Source: Calidithermus roseus (GTDB taxonomy: Bacteria; Deinococcota; Deinococci; Deinococcales; Thermaceae). From it: 49,714 bases of DNA. Of this stretch, positions 7,506 to 16,153 are shown piece by piece; the stretch's first letter is position 1, and every line of letters begins with the position of its first letter. The notes beneath the pieces were generated by a model. The model was not told the DNA's origin. It did no database searches and saw only the letters and a program-made list of their open reading frames with translations. The position numbers and the translations under genes were made by a program. The DNA lies in assembly GCF_003574095.1 (NCBI RefSeq), contig NZ_QWLA01000018.1, positions 1 to 49,714 of the forward strand, written 5' to 3'.

Positions 7506-9290
7506 ATGCTTAAAAGTCGGCTTTTGATGAAGTTGGCCGTCATCCTGGCGGTGGTCCCGATCAGTGGAGTTCTGGCCAACCAGGAGCTGCTATACCTCCA
7601 GCAAGATGCCGCCCAGTGGGCCATGAGCAGCAAGACCTACAACGGCTGGCGCTACAGCCCCTTGAACCAGATCAACACCGGCAACGTGCGCAACCTGCGG
7701 GTAGCCTGGACCTTCGCCCTGGGCATTCAGGATGACGGGGTGGAGGGCGAACCGCTGGTAGTGGGCAACACCATGTACATCGTCTCCCCCTGGCCCCACC
7801 AGGTCTACGCCCTGGACCTAACCCAGGACGGCACCATCAAATGGATGTACGAGCCCAAGCTGGACGAGAAGTACAAGGCGGTAACCTGCTGCGGACTGAT
7901 GGAGCGCGGCTGGTCTTATGCCGACGGCAAGCTGATCTTCAACACCGTCGACGGTCAGACCATTGCCCTGGACGCCCGAACCGGCAAGGAGGTTTGGAAG
8001 ACCCAGGTCGGTGAGCTGGCCAAGCAGGAGGCCATGACCGCACCCCCGCTGATCGTGGGCAACAACGTCATCGTGGGCATGGCCGGGGGCGAGTTCGGCA
8101 ACCGGGGCTGGGTCACGGCTTTGGACCTCAAGACCGGGCAGCGCAAGTGGCGGGCTTACAGCACCGGTCCCAACGAGGAGATGCTGATCGGCCCCCGCTT
8201 CAAGCCCTTCTACGACCAGGACAAAGTGCCCAACCCTGGGGTTTCCACCTGGTTTGGCGACTCCTGGCAGCGCGGCACCGCCACCACCTGGGGCTACATG
8301 ACCTACGACCCCGAGCTGAACCTGTTCTACTACGGCACCAGCAACGGTGGCCCCTGGAACCCCAAGTACCGTCGGGACCCCAACGACCCGAGCCCCACCA
8401 AGTGGAGCAACAAGTACGTGGCCTCAGTGCTGGCCCGTGACGCCACTACCGGCGAGTTGGTCTGGGCCTTCCAGTTCACTCCCCAGGAGATGTGGGACTA
8501 CGACGAGATCGCCGAGAACATCCTGGTGGACCTGCGGATTGGCGGCCAGGTACGCAAGGCGCTGGTCCACGTGGGGCGCAACGGCTTCTTCTACGTCCTG
8601 GATCGCACCACCGGCGAGTTGCTCTCGGCCACTCCCTACACCCACGTCAACTGGGCCACTGGATACGACCTCAAGACCGGCTTCCCCCTCTATAATCCCG
8701 ACAAGATCCACAAGGGAACTGGGGTGGTCATCCAGGACATCTGCCCTAACCTGATCGGCGGCAAGAACTTCCAACCGGCCTCCTACTCCCCGCGCACCGG
8801 CCTCTTCTACTTCACCGCCACCAATCTGTGCATGGACCAAGAACCCCTGGACGTGGAGTACAAGCCTGGCGAGCGCTACGTGGGCATGCGCAACGTACAT
8901 AAGCCCAGCCCCGCGGGGGACCACCGTTCTGAGCTGATCGCCTGGGACCCCATCAATCAGCGCCGGGCCTTCACCATCAAAGAGCCCTTCAACAACCGCT
9001 CAGGCACCATGGTTACCGCCGGTGACCTGGTCTTCTACGGCACCGTCGACGGCTGGTTTAAGGCGCTCAACGCCCGCACGGGCGAGGTGCTCTGGCAATT
9101 CCGCACCGGGGCGGGCACCTTCGCCAACCCCATGACCTACCTAGGGCCCGATGGCAAGCAGTATGTAGCCCTGTTGGTGGGCGCCAAAGGCCAGGGGAAC
9201 CGCCCGGTAGATCAGGACGACGTCTTCAACGGCCTGATTGGCAAGTACTCGCGACGGGGCAACGTGCTGTTTGTCTTCAGCTTGCCATAA
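7506..9290 (+). CDS. PQQ-dependent alcohol dehydrogenase, lanthanide-type (XoxF/ExaF-like)
   Basis: A 594-residue periplasmic quinoprotein. A signal peptide (about 1-24) precedes an eight-bladed propeller with tryptophan-docking repeats such as ALDARTGKEVWKTQVG. Active-site features can be placed: vicinal disulfide C128-C129 (TCCG), metal ligands E196 (GGEFG) and N280 (SNGGPWNP), catalytic D331, and D333 two residues on (MWDYDE). The extra Asp is the known signature of lanthanide-dependent XoxF/ExaF enzymes; calcium MxaF enzymes have Ala there. SWQRGTATTWGYMTYDPELN also matches the methanol dehydrogenase group. No heme domain is present, so electrons must leave to a separate cytochrome, presumably the fusion proteins just upstream. 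The alcohol substrate is not determined. GGGAGGTAAGTTGA precedes the ATG. Confidence 0.9.
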   Translation: MLKSRLLMKLAVILAVVPISGVLANQELLYLQQDAAQWAMSSKTYNGWRYSPLNQINTGNVRNLRVAWTFALGIQDDGVEGEPLVVGNTMYIVSPWPHQVYALDLTQDGTIKWMYEPKLDEKYKAVTCCGLMERGWSYADGKLIFNTVDGQTIALDARTGKEVWKTQVGELAKQEAMTAPPLIVGNNVIVGMAGGEFGNRGWVTALDLKTGQRKWRAYSTGPNEEMLIGPRFKPFYDQDKVPNPGVSTWFGDSWQRGTATTWGYMTYDPELNLFYYGTSNGGPWNPKYRRDPNDPSPTKWSNKYVASVLARDATTGELVWAFQFTPQEMWDYDEIAENILVDLRIGGQVRKALVHVGRNGFFYVLDRTTGELLSATPYTHVNWATGYDLKTGFPLYNPDKIHKGTGVVIQDICPNLIGGKNFQPASYSPRTGLFYFTATNLCMDQEPLDVEYKPGERYVGMRNVHKPSPAGDHRSELIAWDPINQRRAFTIKEPFNNRSGTMVTAGDLVFYGTVDGWFKALNARTGEVLWQFRTGAGTFANPMTYLGPDGKQYVALLVGAKGQGNRPVDQDDVFNGLIGKYSRRGNVLFVFSLP

Positions 9291-9300
9291 AAGCCAAGGC

Positions 9301-9328
9301 GCAAGGGTGGGGTAGCCCCCACCCTTGC
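9301..9328 (+). terminator. Strong hairpin after dehydrogenase 1
   Basis: GCAAGGGTGGGG (9301-9312) and CCCCACCCTTGC (9317-9328) form a perfect 12-bp stem with a 4-nt loop, followed by CTTTACCC, a weak U-tract. It stands between the dehydrogenase and the next gene of the same operon, so partial termination or 3'-end protection of the dehydrogenase message is more likely than a full stop. A similar hairpin follows the second dehydrogenase. Confidence 0.65.
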
Positions 9329-9354
9329 CTTTACCCACAGCACAGAGGTGATCC

Positions 9355-11436
9355 TTGAGAAGAGGGGGCAGGGGAGGCCACCATCATGCGGCTTATTGGC
9401 TTCTCCCATGGATCATTGGCCTGGCCTGCCTCTCAACGGGAAAGGCCCAGGAGTGGGAGTTGCGGGTGTGCGCCGACGCCAATGGCCTCCCCTATTCCGA
9501 TCAGCAGCAGCAGGGCCTTGATAACCGCATTGCCGAGGTACTGGCCCAGGATCTGGGGGCCAGACTGAGCTACGAGTGGTGGCCCCAGGGAGCCAGCACG
9601 GTCCAGTTCAAGCTGCGTGAAGGTCACTGCGACCTGATCATGGGGGTAGGTGAGAGCTATGAGGGCATGCTCTCTACGATCCCCTACTACCAGAGCAGCT
9701 TCGTGTTCGTCTACCGGGAGGATAGCCCTTATCAAATCGAGACCCTGGACGACGAAGTGCTGCGCCGACTCCGCATCGCCATCGAGACCGCTGGCATTCC
9801 GCCTTTCGAGGCGCTGGCCAACCGAGGTTTATCGGAAAAAACGGCGATCCTCGAGGCAATAGACCCCAACGACCGCACCCGCTCCCCCATCCTCGAAGCC
9901 GTGGCCGGGGGAGAGGTGGACGTGGCCATCCTGTGGGGGCCGGTAGCCGGCTATTTCGCCAAGCGGCAACCGGTGAAGCTCAAGGTAGTGCCCATATCCC
10001 CGGAGTTCGAACCCCCAGCGCTTTCGATGGTTTACCCCGTGACCATCGGCGTCAGAGCAGGGGACGAAGCCTTTCGGGACCGGCTCAACATCGCCATCGC
10101 CCACCGCTGGGAGCAGATCCAGGCCATCCTGAACGAATACGGCGTGCCCCAGGTTCCCCTGCCAGCACCGCTGGCGCAGACCGAGGAGGAGCCGGCCCAG
10201 GCTTTCAAAACCCTCCGTATTGGCCTGGTGATCCCCACCCAAACCGGAAGCATCCCGGTCAGCTCCTCGATCTACGAGGACGCCGGTGAGGCCGCACGCC
10301 GGGGGGCCGTCCTGGCGGGGGATGAGTTAGATCAGCAGGCGGAGAGCATGGGGATGCGGTTGAAGGTTCTTCTGGCGAGCGCCCCGAGCGCCGAGGCTGC
10401 CTTTCGCGCCGCCGCACGGCTGGTGGCGACCGAGGGAGTCTTCGCCCTTATCGGCGGGATAGGCCAGGGGCAGGCCGAGGCCCTGAGCCGGCTGGCCGAG
10501 CAGCGCCGGGTGCTCTTCCTCAACATCGGCTCGCCCTTCGACCGGCTGCGCCAGGAGGCCTGTGGCCGCTACACCTTCCACCTGGAGGCCAGCGCCGCCA
10601 TGTACCTCGACGCCCTGGCAGCCTGGTTCGCCCGCACGGGCCTGCGCCGCTGGTTCGTGGTGTACCCGGACTCCGACGAGGGGAAAACCCTCTATCGGCG
10701 GGCGCTCGAGGCCCTCCAACGGCACCCTGAAACCGGCGAGGTGGGCAGGGCAGCGGTGCGCCCAAGGCAGGCAGACTACACGGCTATAGTCCAGGAGATT
10801 CGCAGGGCAAACCCACAGGGAGTCCTGTTGCTGCTGGATGCTCAGGATCAGCTAGCCTTTCTGGGTCAGTACGAACTCGAGGGCCTCGAGGCCCAGGTAG
10901 TCGCCTTCCCTGAGTCCATCGCCCAGACCCGTAACTTCCTCATCGCCCTGCGGCTGACGGCCCCCCAAGCGGGCGCCGGCTACCGGGCGGCTTTATGGGA
11001 GACGTCTTTGCAAAGTGGAGGAGCCGGTGAACTCAACGCCCGCTTCACCTCGCGCTGGGGCGAGCCCATGGACCCCCCGGCCTGGGCAGCCTATGCCTCG
11101 GTTAAGGTGCTTCTCGAGGCGGCCTCCTCCAATAAAGGGACGGGAAGTGCCGAACTCGTAGCCTACCTGGAAGACCCCAAAACCTCCTTCGACCTCTACA
11201 AGGGGGTGCCCCTCTCCTTCCGCCCCTGGGACCACCAGCTCAGGCAGCCGCTCTACCTGGTCAAGCCCGACCCCGAAGCCCCTCGAGGCATCGACCTATC
11301 CCACAAGGTTGGCCTGGCCCAACTAGTCGGCCAAGTCCCGGAGATCCCTCCAGGAGCCGATCCCGTACCCCTGCTCGACCGGCTGGGAGACCCGGCCCAG
11401 GGCTCGAGCTGCCGCTTTCCAGGAGAGCAGCAGTGA
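9355..11436 (+). CDS. XoxJ-like / Leu-Ile-Val-type binding protein fusion 1
   Basis: A 693-residue periplasmic protein. TTG at 9355 with AGAGGTGATCC before it gives a signal peptide (about 1-32). Residues 34-270 match the quinoprotein dehydrogenase-associated solute-binding family (XoxJ/MoxJ): LRVCADANGLPYS, GLDNRIAEVLAQDLGARLSY, HCDLIMGVGESYEG. After a Pro/Glu-rich linker (265-285), residues 286-690 form a second, type I periplasmic binding protein of the PQQ-alcohol-dehydrogenase-system branch (LRIGLVIPTQTGS, FALIGGIGQGQAEALSRLAE). The two domains are normally separate genes. XoxJ is thought to help mature or activate the dehydrogenase; the second domain should bind a ligand for the ABC-2 transporter. 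Confidence 0.82.
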   Translation: MRRGGRGGHHHAAYWLLPWIIGLACLSTGKAQEWELRVCADANGLPYSDQQQQGLDNRIAEVLAQDLGARLSYEWWPQGASTVQFKLREGHCDLIMGVGESYEGMLSTIPYYQSSFVFVYREDSPYQIETLDDEVLRRLRIAIETAGIPPFEALANRGLSEKTAILEAIDPNDRTRSPILEAVAGGEVDVAILWGPVAGYFAKRQPVKLKVVPISPEFEPPALSMVYPVTIGVRAGDEAFRDRLNIAIAHRWEQIQAILNEYGVPQVPLPAPLAQTEEEPAQAFKTLRIGLVIPTQTGSIPVSSSIYEDAGEAARRGAVLAGDELDQQAESMGMRLKVLLASAPSAEAAFRAAARLVATEGVFALIGGIGQGQAEALSRLAEQRRVLFLNIGSPFDRLRQEACGRYTFHLEASAAMYLDALAAWFARTGLRRWFVVYPDSDEGKTLYRRALEALQRHPETGEVGRAAVRPRQADYTAIVQEIRRANPQGVLLLLDAQDQLAFLGQYELEGLEAQVVAFPESIAQTRNFLIALRLTAPQAGAGYRAALWETSLQSGGAGELNARFTSRWGEPMDPPAWAAYASVKVLLEAASSNKGTGSAELVAYLEDPKTSFDLYKGVPLSFRPWDHQLRQPLYLVKPDPEAPRGIDLSHKVGLAQLVGQVPEIPPGADPVPLLDRLGDPAQGSSCRFPGEQQ

Positions 11437-11578
11437 TCGCCAACAGTTCCACGAGTATCGAAAGAAATGTGAGGCTAGCCACTGCACCGCGACGGTATTC
11501 GCGATATTCAAGGAGTCGGTTTTCTTCAAATCCGGATTTTCAAAGCCGCCTCGATATCACAGATAAAGGAGGTCCACT

Positions 11579-12343
11579 GTGAGGGAATGGTTTGTCCTCG
11601 GGGCCCTCGGCCTGGCCGGGCTGGGTGCGCTCGCCCTACAACAACAAGCCGCAGAGGTGGTGGTCCAGACCAGTGAGCACCAGGGCTACGGCCAGTACCT
11701 CACCGACGCCCAGGGACGCAGTCTCTATCTCTTTACCAACGACAGCAAAAACACCAGCAACTGCTACGACCAGTGCGCTCAGAACTGGCCACCCTTGCTG
11801 GTCAAGGACAAGCCCGTGGCCGGCAAGGGTGTGGCGGCCAGCCTTTTGGGCACCACTCAGCGCAGGAACGACACGCTCCAGGCCACTTACAACGGCTGGC
11901 CGCTGTACTACTTCGCCCGCGACCAGAAGGCTGGGGACACCAACGGCCAGGGGGTGGGCGGGGTGTGGTTTTTGGTCTCGCCTTACGGGGTAGCCATCAA
12001 GCCTCCGCAGCCAAGCCCGGCGGCAACTCCTGCCACCCCAGAGCCTATGGTCGCTGCGGCCCAGAACCCTGAGCTTATGAGGGCGGGCGAGGCAGCTTTC
12101 AAGGCCAATTGCGCCATGTGTCACGGGGAGCAAGGCCGGGGAAACCCAGCCCTGGCCGAGAACCGCAAGCTTCAGGACGCCGATTTCGTCATAAGACAGG
12201 TCCTCAGAGGCTCACGCTACATGCCCGCCTTCGGGGACAGGCTCTCGGATCGAGAAATCGCAGCGATCATCACCTTCATCCGCAACTCCTGGGGCAACAA
12301 TTACGGAACAGTTACGGAGGGGATGGTCAAGACACGGCGGTAA
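11579..12343 (+). CDS. Secreted-repeat / cytochrome c fusion protein 3
   Basis: A 254-residue paralogue of the two earlier fusions. GTG start at 11579, directly after a consensus AAAGGAGG site. Signal peptide about 1-24; repeat one 38-75 (YLTDAQGRSLYLFTNDSKNT, C62/C66); repeat two 103-137 (TYNGWPLYYFARDQKAGDTN); Pro/Ala linker; cytochrome c with CAMCH (C178, C181, H182) and M215 (MPAFGD). A 96-bp stretch over repeat two differs by one base from fusion 1 (6114-6209 versus 11888-11983), but the heme domain has diverged. It starts the second dehydrogenase module, 15 bp upstream of dehydrogenase 2. The 142-bp gap before it shows nothing clear. Confidence 0.84.
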   Translation: MREWFVLGALGLAGLGALALQQQAAEVVVQTSEHQGYGQYLTDAQGRSLYLFTNDSKNTSNCYDQCAQNWPPLLVKDKPVAGKGVAASLLGTTQRRNDTLQATYNGWPLYYFARDQKAGDTNGQGVGGVWFLVSPYGVAIKPPQPSPAATPATPEPMVAAAQNPELMRAGEAAFKANCAMCHGEQGRGNPALAENRKLQDADFVIRQVLRGSRYMPAFGDRLSDREIAAIITFIRNSWGNNYGTVTEGMVKTRR

Positions 12344-12358
12344 AGCTGGAGGTGTCTC

Positions 12359-14032
12359 ATGGGAACGCAAGGGAAGAGCTACTCGAGGGTTGTTGTAGTA
12401 CTCGCCATGCTGGCCTTGCCAGTGGCAGTGGCCCAGACTGAGCAGGAGCTCCTAAATCCCCCGGCTAGCGAGTGGCCGACCTATGGGCGCAACCTGGAGA
12501 TGCACCGCTACAGCCCTCTCTCCCAGATTAACACCCTCAATGTGACCAGGCTTCGCATGGTCTGGAGTCGCAGCCTGGGCTTCAGAACCGATGCCCAGTT
12601 CTCACCGGTGGTCTACCGGGGGATCATGTACATCCCCGCTCCCGACCGGGTCATCGCCCTCAACGCCACCAATGGTGAGCTGGTATGGGAGTACAAAGTC
12701 AAGCTGCACGAGAAGACCGGGTCTCTCGCTGCCAGCCGGAATCGCGGTGCCGTTGTGGTGTTCGACGGCAAGGTCTACCACACCCTGGGGGATGGCCGGG
12801 TGGTAGCCCTGGATGCCAGGACCGGCAAGGAGGTCTGGAGCACCCAGGTCGGCAAGATTGAGTTTGGTGAGGGGTTCACCTCTGGCCCCATCTTCGCTGG
12901 GGGCAAGATCGTTGTTGGCCCCTCGGGCGCCGACATCGGTGGGGTTAACGGACGCGTTGTGGCCCTGGATCCCCAGAACGGAAGGATTCTCTGGACCTTC
13001 AACACCATTCCCCAACCAGGGGAGCCTGGCTTCGAGACCTGGGATCCCCCCACGGCCGCCCAGTGGGGAGGGGGTTCGGCCTGGAACGTCGGTGCCTACG
13101 ATCCAGTTACCAGGACGGTGATCTATGGGGTTGGTCAGCCCATCCCATGGGTCGCCAAGGACTTCCGAAGGGGTGATAACCTCTACACGGCTAGCTGGGT
13201 GGCCCTGGATGTGGATACCGGGAAGCTGAAGTGGCACTATATGGTCATTCCCAACGACGAGTGGGACCTTGACCAGATCGCTACCCCCACGATCACGGAT
13301 ATGCGCATTGACGGGCAGACCCGCCGGGTAGCCCTGCTGCCTACCACCACGGGCTTTCTGCTGCTCTTCGACATCCGAAGCGGGCAGATGATCAAGTGGT
13401 ACCAGATGGTACCCGAGGTCACGATTCACAAGGGTTTCACTCCGGACGGCAAACCCATCATCGACGACACCTTCAGGTACCAGCAGGCAGGCGAGAAGAA
13501 GTTGGTCTGCGCCTTCCGCTGGGTGGATTGGGAGCCCGCTGCCTTTAGCCCACAAACAGGTCTTTACTATCGTCCTAACACCTACGACTGCGCAAACCTG
13601 AAGAACGACCCGCCCCCAGCCGATTGGAGGCCTGGCCAGAACCCCATCAACGCCGAGTTTGAATACCTTACCGATCGCTTTAACCGCTACGGAGCCCTCT
13701 CGGCCATCGACCCGGTCACAGGCAGGGTGGTGTGGGAGTTCGGATACGGGTACCGGAACTTCAACGGGCCGGTAGTGACGGCAGGAGGTGTGGTGTTCAG
13801 CGGCTTCATGGACCGGGTCTTCCGGGCCTTCAATGCCAGGACCGGGGAAGTCCTCTGGCAGCAGGTCATGCCGGCCTACATGCAGACCGACGCCATCACC
13901 TACATGGTCGAGGGCAAACAGTACGTGGCCGTGATCGCGGGAGGAGCCGGCACATTCTTCCCCCACAGGCAGACCGGCCTTCCTGCTCCAGTGGAGGGTG
14001 AAGTCACGGCCTTCGTCTTCGCCCTGCCGTGA
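12359..14032 (+). CDS. PQQ-dependent dehydrogenase 2, divergent metal site
   Basis: A 557-residue exported quinoprotein (signal peptide about 1-25) with propeller repeats (ALDARTGKEVWSTQVG, ALDPQNGRILWTFN). It keeps the D-x-D lanthanide signature as D303-L-D305 (NDEWDLDQ). It lacks the vicinal cysteine pair: the equivalent stretch reads LAASRNRGAVV. The metal-ligand Glu appears as D192 (SGADIGG) and the Asn as Q260 (GVGQPIPW). It is therefore a diverged paralogue, with changed metal size preference, redox behaviour or substrate. GGAGGTGTCTC precedes the ATG at 12359. It follows cytochrome fusion 3 by 15 bp and precedes the second hairpin and XoxJ fusion, repeating the order of module 1. Confidence 0.88.
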   Translation: MGTQGKSYSRVVVVLAMLALPVAVAQTEQELLNPPASEWPTYGRNLEMHRYSPLSQINTLNVTRLRMVWSRSLGFRTDAQFSPVVYRGIMYIPAPDRVIALNATNGELVWEYKVKLHEKTGSLAASRNRGAVVVFDGKVYHTLGDGRVVALDARTGKEVWSTQVGKIEFGEGFTSGPIFAGGKIVVGPSGADIGGVNGRVVALDPQNGRILWTFNTIPQPGEPGFETWDPPTAAQWGGGSAWNVGAYDPVTRTVIYGVGQPIPWVAKDFRRGDNLYTASWVALDVDTGKLKWHYMVIPNDEWDLDQIATPTITDMRIDGQTRRVALLPTTTGFLLLFDIRSGQMIKWYQMVPEVTIHKGFTPDGKPIIDDTFRYQQAGEKKLVCAFRWVDWEPAAFSPQTGLYYRPNTYDCANLKNDPPPADWRPGQNPINAEFEYLTDRFNRYGALSAIDPVTGRVVWEFGYGYRNFNGPVVTAGGVVFSGFMDRVFRAFNARTGEVLWQQVMPAYMQTDAITYMVEGKQYVAVIAGGAGTFFPHRQTGLPAPVEGEVTAFVFALP

Positions 14033-14047
14033 AGGGGCCTGAATAGC

Positions 14048-14078
14048 GAGGGGGTGCCCCCTGAGAAGGCACCCCCTC
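14048..14078 (+). terminator. Strong hairpin after dehydrogenase 2
   Basis: GAGGGGGTGCC (14048-14058) and GGCACCCCCTC (14068-14078) form a perfect 11-bp stem with a 9-nt loop and little U-tract. It sits 15 bp after the dehydrogenase stop and 26 bp before the next start, the same place as the hairpin after dehydrogenase 1. A stoichiometry-setting attenuator is the likely role. Confidence 0.6.
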
Positions 14079-14104
14079 ATCCTCCAACCTCAGTAAGGAT
14101 TTAT

Positions 14105-16144
14105 ATGACCTTCAAAGAGTGCGGCCACCTCCACCTCATAAGGACGCTGATGGTCATAGGGACCCTCATAGTTCCAACCGCCCTGCAGTCGCAGGGGGCG
14201 ATGGCCTGGGAGATGCGGGTGTGCGCGAACCCCGACGACCCACCTGCTTCCAACGAGAAGCTCGAGGGGTTTGATAACCGTATTGCGCAGCTCATCGCAG
14301 ATGAACTAGGAGCCAGGCTAAGCTACGTCTGGGGCCCATCAGACATACGTATAGTCCGCGATTATCTCCGTACCGGAGCCTGCGACATGGTGATGGGGGT
14401 GCCGGATGGGTATCTGGGTGTCTTGAGCACCGTACCGTACTATCAGATACCCCACGTGTTCATTTATCGGGCAGACAGCCCTTTTGAAATCCAGTCGCTA
14501 AATGATGAGATTCTCAAGCGTTTACGGGTCAGCACCTACCCATTCAGCCTGCCTCACCAGGCCTTGCGCAACCTGGGCCTCGAGGTCACCCTGCTCCAGC
14601 CAGCCCGGATATTCACCCAACTGGACGTGGCCGCCCCAATTATCCAAGCCCTTCTGAACAAGGACATTGACGTCGCCATACTCGATGGTCCAGTGGCTGC
14701 TTATTACGCCAAGCAACATCCTGAGCTCAAAATTGTGCTGGTCTCCCCCGAAATCGTACCCCCCTTGCTGCCAATGTTCCAGATGGGAACGATCGGGGTA
14801 AGGCAGGGAGATGTGGCACTGAGGGACCGGCTTAACATCGCCTTAGCCCGCAGATGGAACGATATCCAAGCAGTTTTCCGTGAATATGGCATTCAGTTTT
14901 CACCGTTACCCAGGCCAGAAGTCGTTGGTCCGGGTCAAGCCGACCTCGAGCCACTCCGTATCGGTGTGGTGCTGCCTACCCCCACCGGCAACCCGGCCGT
15001 CACCGATGCCGCGGGTTTTGCGGCCCGGTCCGGAGCCGTGATCGCCGAGGATTTGCTAGGTGGGATAGCCGCCAACCAGGGGATGGACCTGCAGATCCTC
15101 CCCGCCAGCGCTCCCAGCGCCGAGGCTGCTCTACGGGCAGCCCAGGGCCTGGTAGCTACGGAAAAAGTCTTCGCCCTCATCGGCGGGTTGGGGGAAGGAC
15201 AGGCTCAAGTGCTCAGCAAGTTCGCCGAGGAGCAAGGTATTTTGTTCTTCAACGTTGGTGAACCCAGCGAGACCCTGAGGAAAAGTTGTTACCGCTACAC
15301 CTTCCACATCGAAGCCAGCGCGTCCATGTACCTGGACACCCTGACAGAGTGGTTTACCTCCCAGGGGTACCGGCGCTGGTTTTTTCTCTACCCCGGCTCC
15401 GAGGAGGGAAGGGCGCTATATCAGCGTGCTCTGGGAGCGGTGGTGAATCACCAGGGACAGGAGGTAGGCCGCGCCGAGGTTCCCCCTGAGCGCCGGATCT
15501 ATCAGGACATTGTCAGCCAGATCCAGCGAACCGCCCCCGACGTGATTCTCTCTTTCCTGGCCCCCGAAAATCAGGATTTTCTCCTTGCCCAGATAGATAC
15601 CGCCACCTTTAGAACCCCGATAGTGAGTTTCCCCTACCCGGTCACCCAAGCCCGCAACTACTGGATGCGAATTCGGCAGTCTACCTCATCTGCCGAAAGA
15701 ACCTATCGCGCGGCCCTGTGGGAGGCCACGTTAGCTAATGGGGGCGCCAGGGATCTCAACGACCAGCTCAGCTCCCGAACCGGCAACCCCACGGACCCTT
15801 CGGCCTGGGCCACCTACGCAGCAGTGAAGCTCCTACTGGAGAGCGTCCTGTCCACCGGCAGCACCGAGGCTTCCCGCCTGATCGCTCACCTGGAGGATCC
15901 CAAGACCTCCTTCGACCTCTACAAAGGGGTACCCCTTTCCTTCCGCTCCTGGGACCACCAACTGCGCCAACCTCTCTTCGTCGTCCAGCTCAACCCCAAG
16001 GCCGAAATAGGCACCCGGCTCTCCCAGCAACTGGCCCTAGCCCAACTAGTCGGCCAAGTCCCGGAGATCCCTCCAGGAGCCGATCCCGTACCCCTGCTCG
16101 ACCGGCTGGGAGACCCGGCCCAGGGCTCGAGCTGCCGGCGCTAA
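14105..16144 (+). CDS. XoxJ-like / Leu-Ile-Val-type binding protein fusion 2
   Basis: A 679-residue paralogue of fusion 1. I start it at the ATG at 14105; an in-frame GTG at 14054 lies inside the hairpin and would spoil the signal peptide (TLMVIGTLIVPTALQSQ). The XoxJ-like domain (MRVCANPDDPPAS, GFDNRIAQLIADELGARLSY, CDMVMGVPDGYLG) spans about 36-265. The type I binding-protein domain begins with LRIGVVLPTPTGN near 283 and runs to the end. The last 98 bp that matter (16040-16137) are identical to fusion 1, while the middle has diverged, which indicates gene conversion. Confidence 0.82.
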   Translation: MTFKECGHLHLIRTLMVIGTLIVPTALQSQGAMAWEMRVCANPDDPPASNEKLEGFDNRIAQLIADELGARLSYVWGPSDIRIVRDYLRTGACDMVMGVPDGYLGVLSTVPYYQIPHVFIYRADSPFEIQSLNDEILKRLRVSTYPFSLPHQALRNLGLEVTLLQPARIFTQLDVAAPIIQALLNKDIDVAILDGPVAAYYAKQHPELKIVLVSPEIVPPLLPMFQMGTIGVRQGDVALRDRLNIALARRWNDIQAVFREYGIQFSPLPRPEVVGPGQADLEPLRIGVVLPTPTGNPAVTDAAGFAARSGAVIAEDLLGGIAANQGMDLQILPASAPSAEAALRAAQGLVATEKVFALIGGLGEGQAQVLSKFAEEQGILFFNVGEPSETLRKSCYRYTFHIEASASMYLDTLTEWFTSQGYRRWFFLYPGSEEGRALYQRALGAVVNHQGQEVGRAEVPPERRIYQDIVSQIQRTAPDVILSFLAPENQDFLLAQIDTATFRTPIVSFPYPVTQARNYWMRIRQSTSSAERTYRAALWEATLANGGARDLNDQLSSRTGNPTDPSAWATYAAVKLLLESVLSTGSTEASRLIAHLEDPKTSFDLYKGVPLSFRSWDHQLRQPLFVVQLNPKAEIGTRLSQQLALAQLVGQVPEIPPGADPVPLLDRLGDPAQGSSCRR

Positions 16145-16153
16145 GGAGGTGTG

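Noticed and set aside
12602-14080. Long minus-strand open frame opposite dehydrogenase 2
   Set aside because: It is a codon-bias shadow: high GC at third positions keeps the antisense frame open. It has no recognisable motifs and lies fully over a clear quinoprotein gene.
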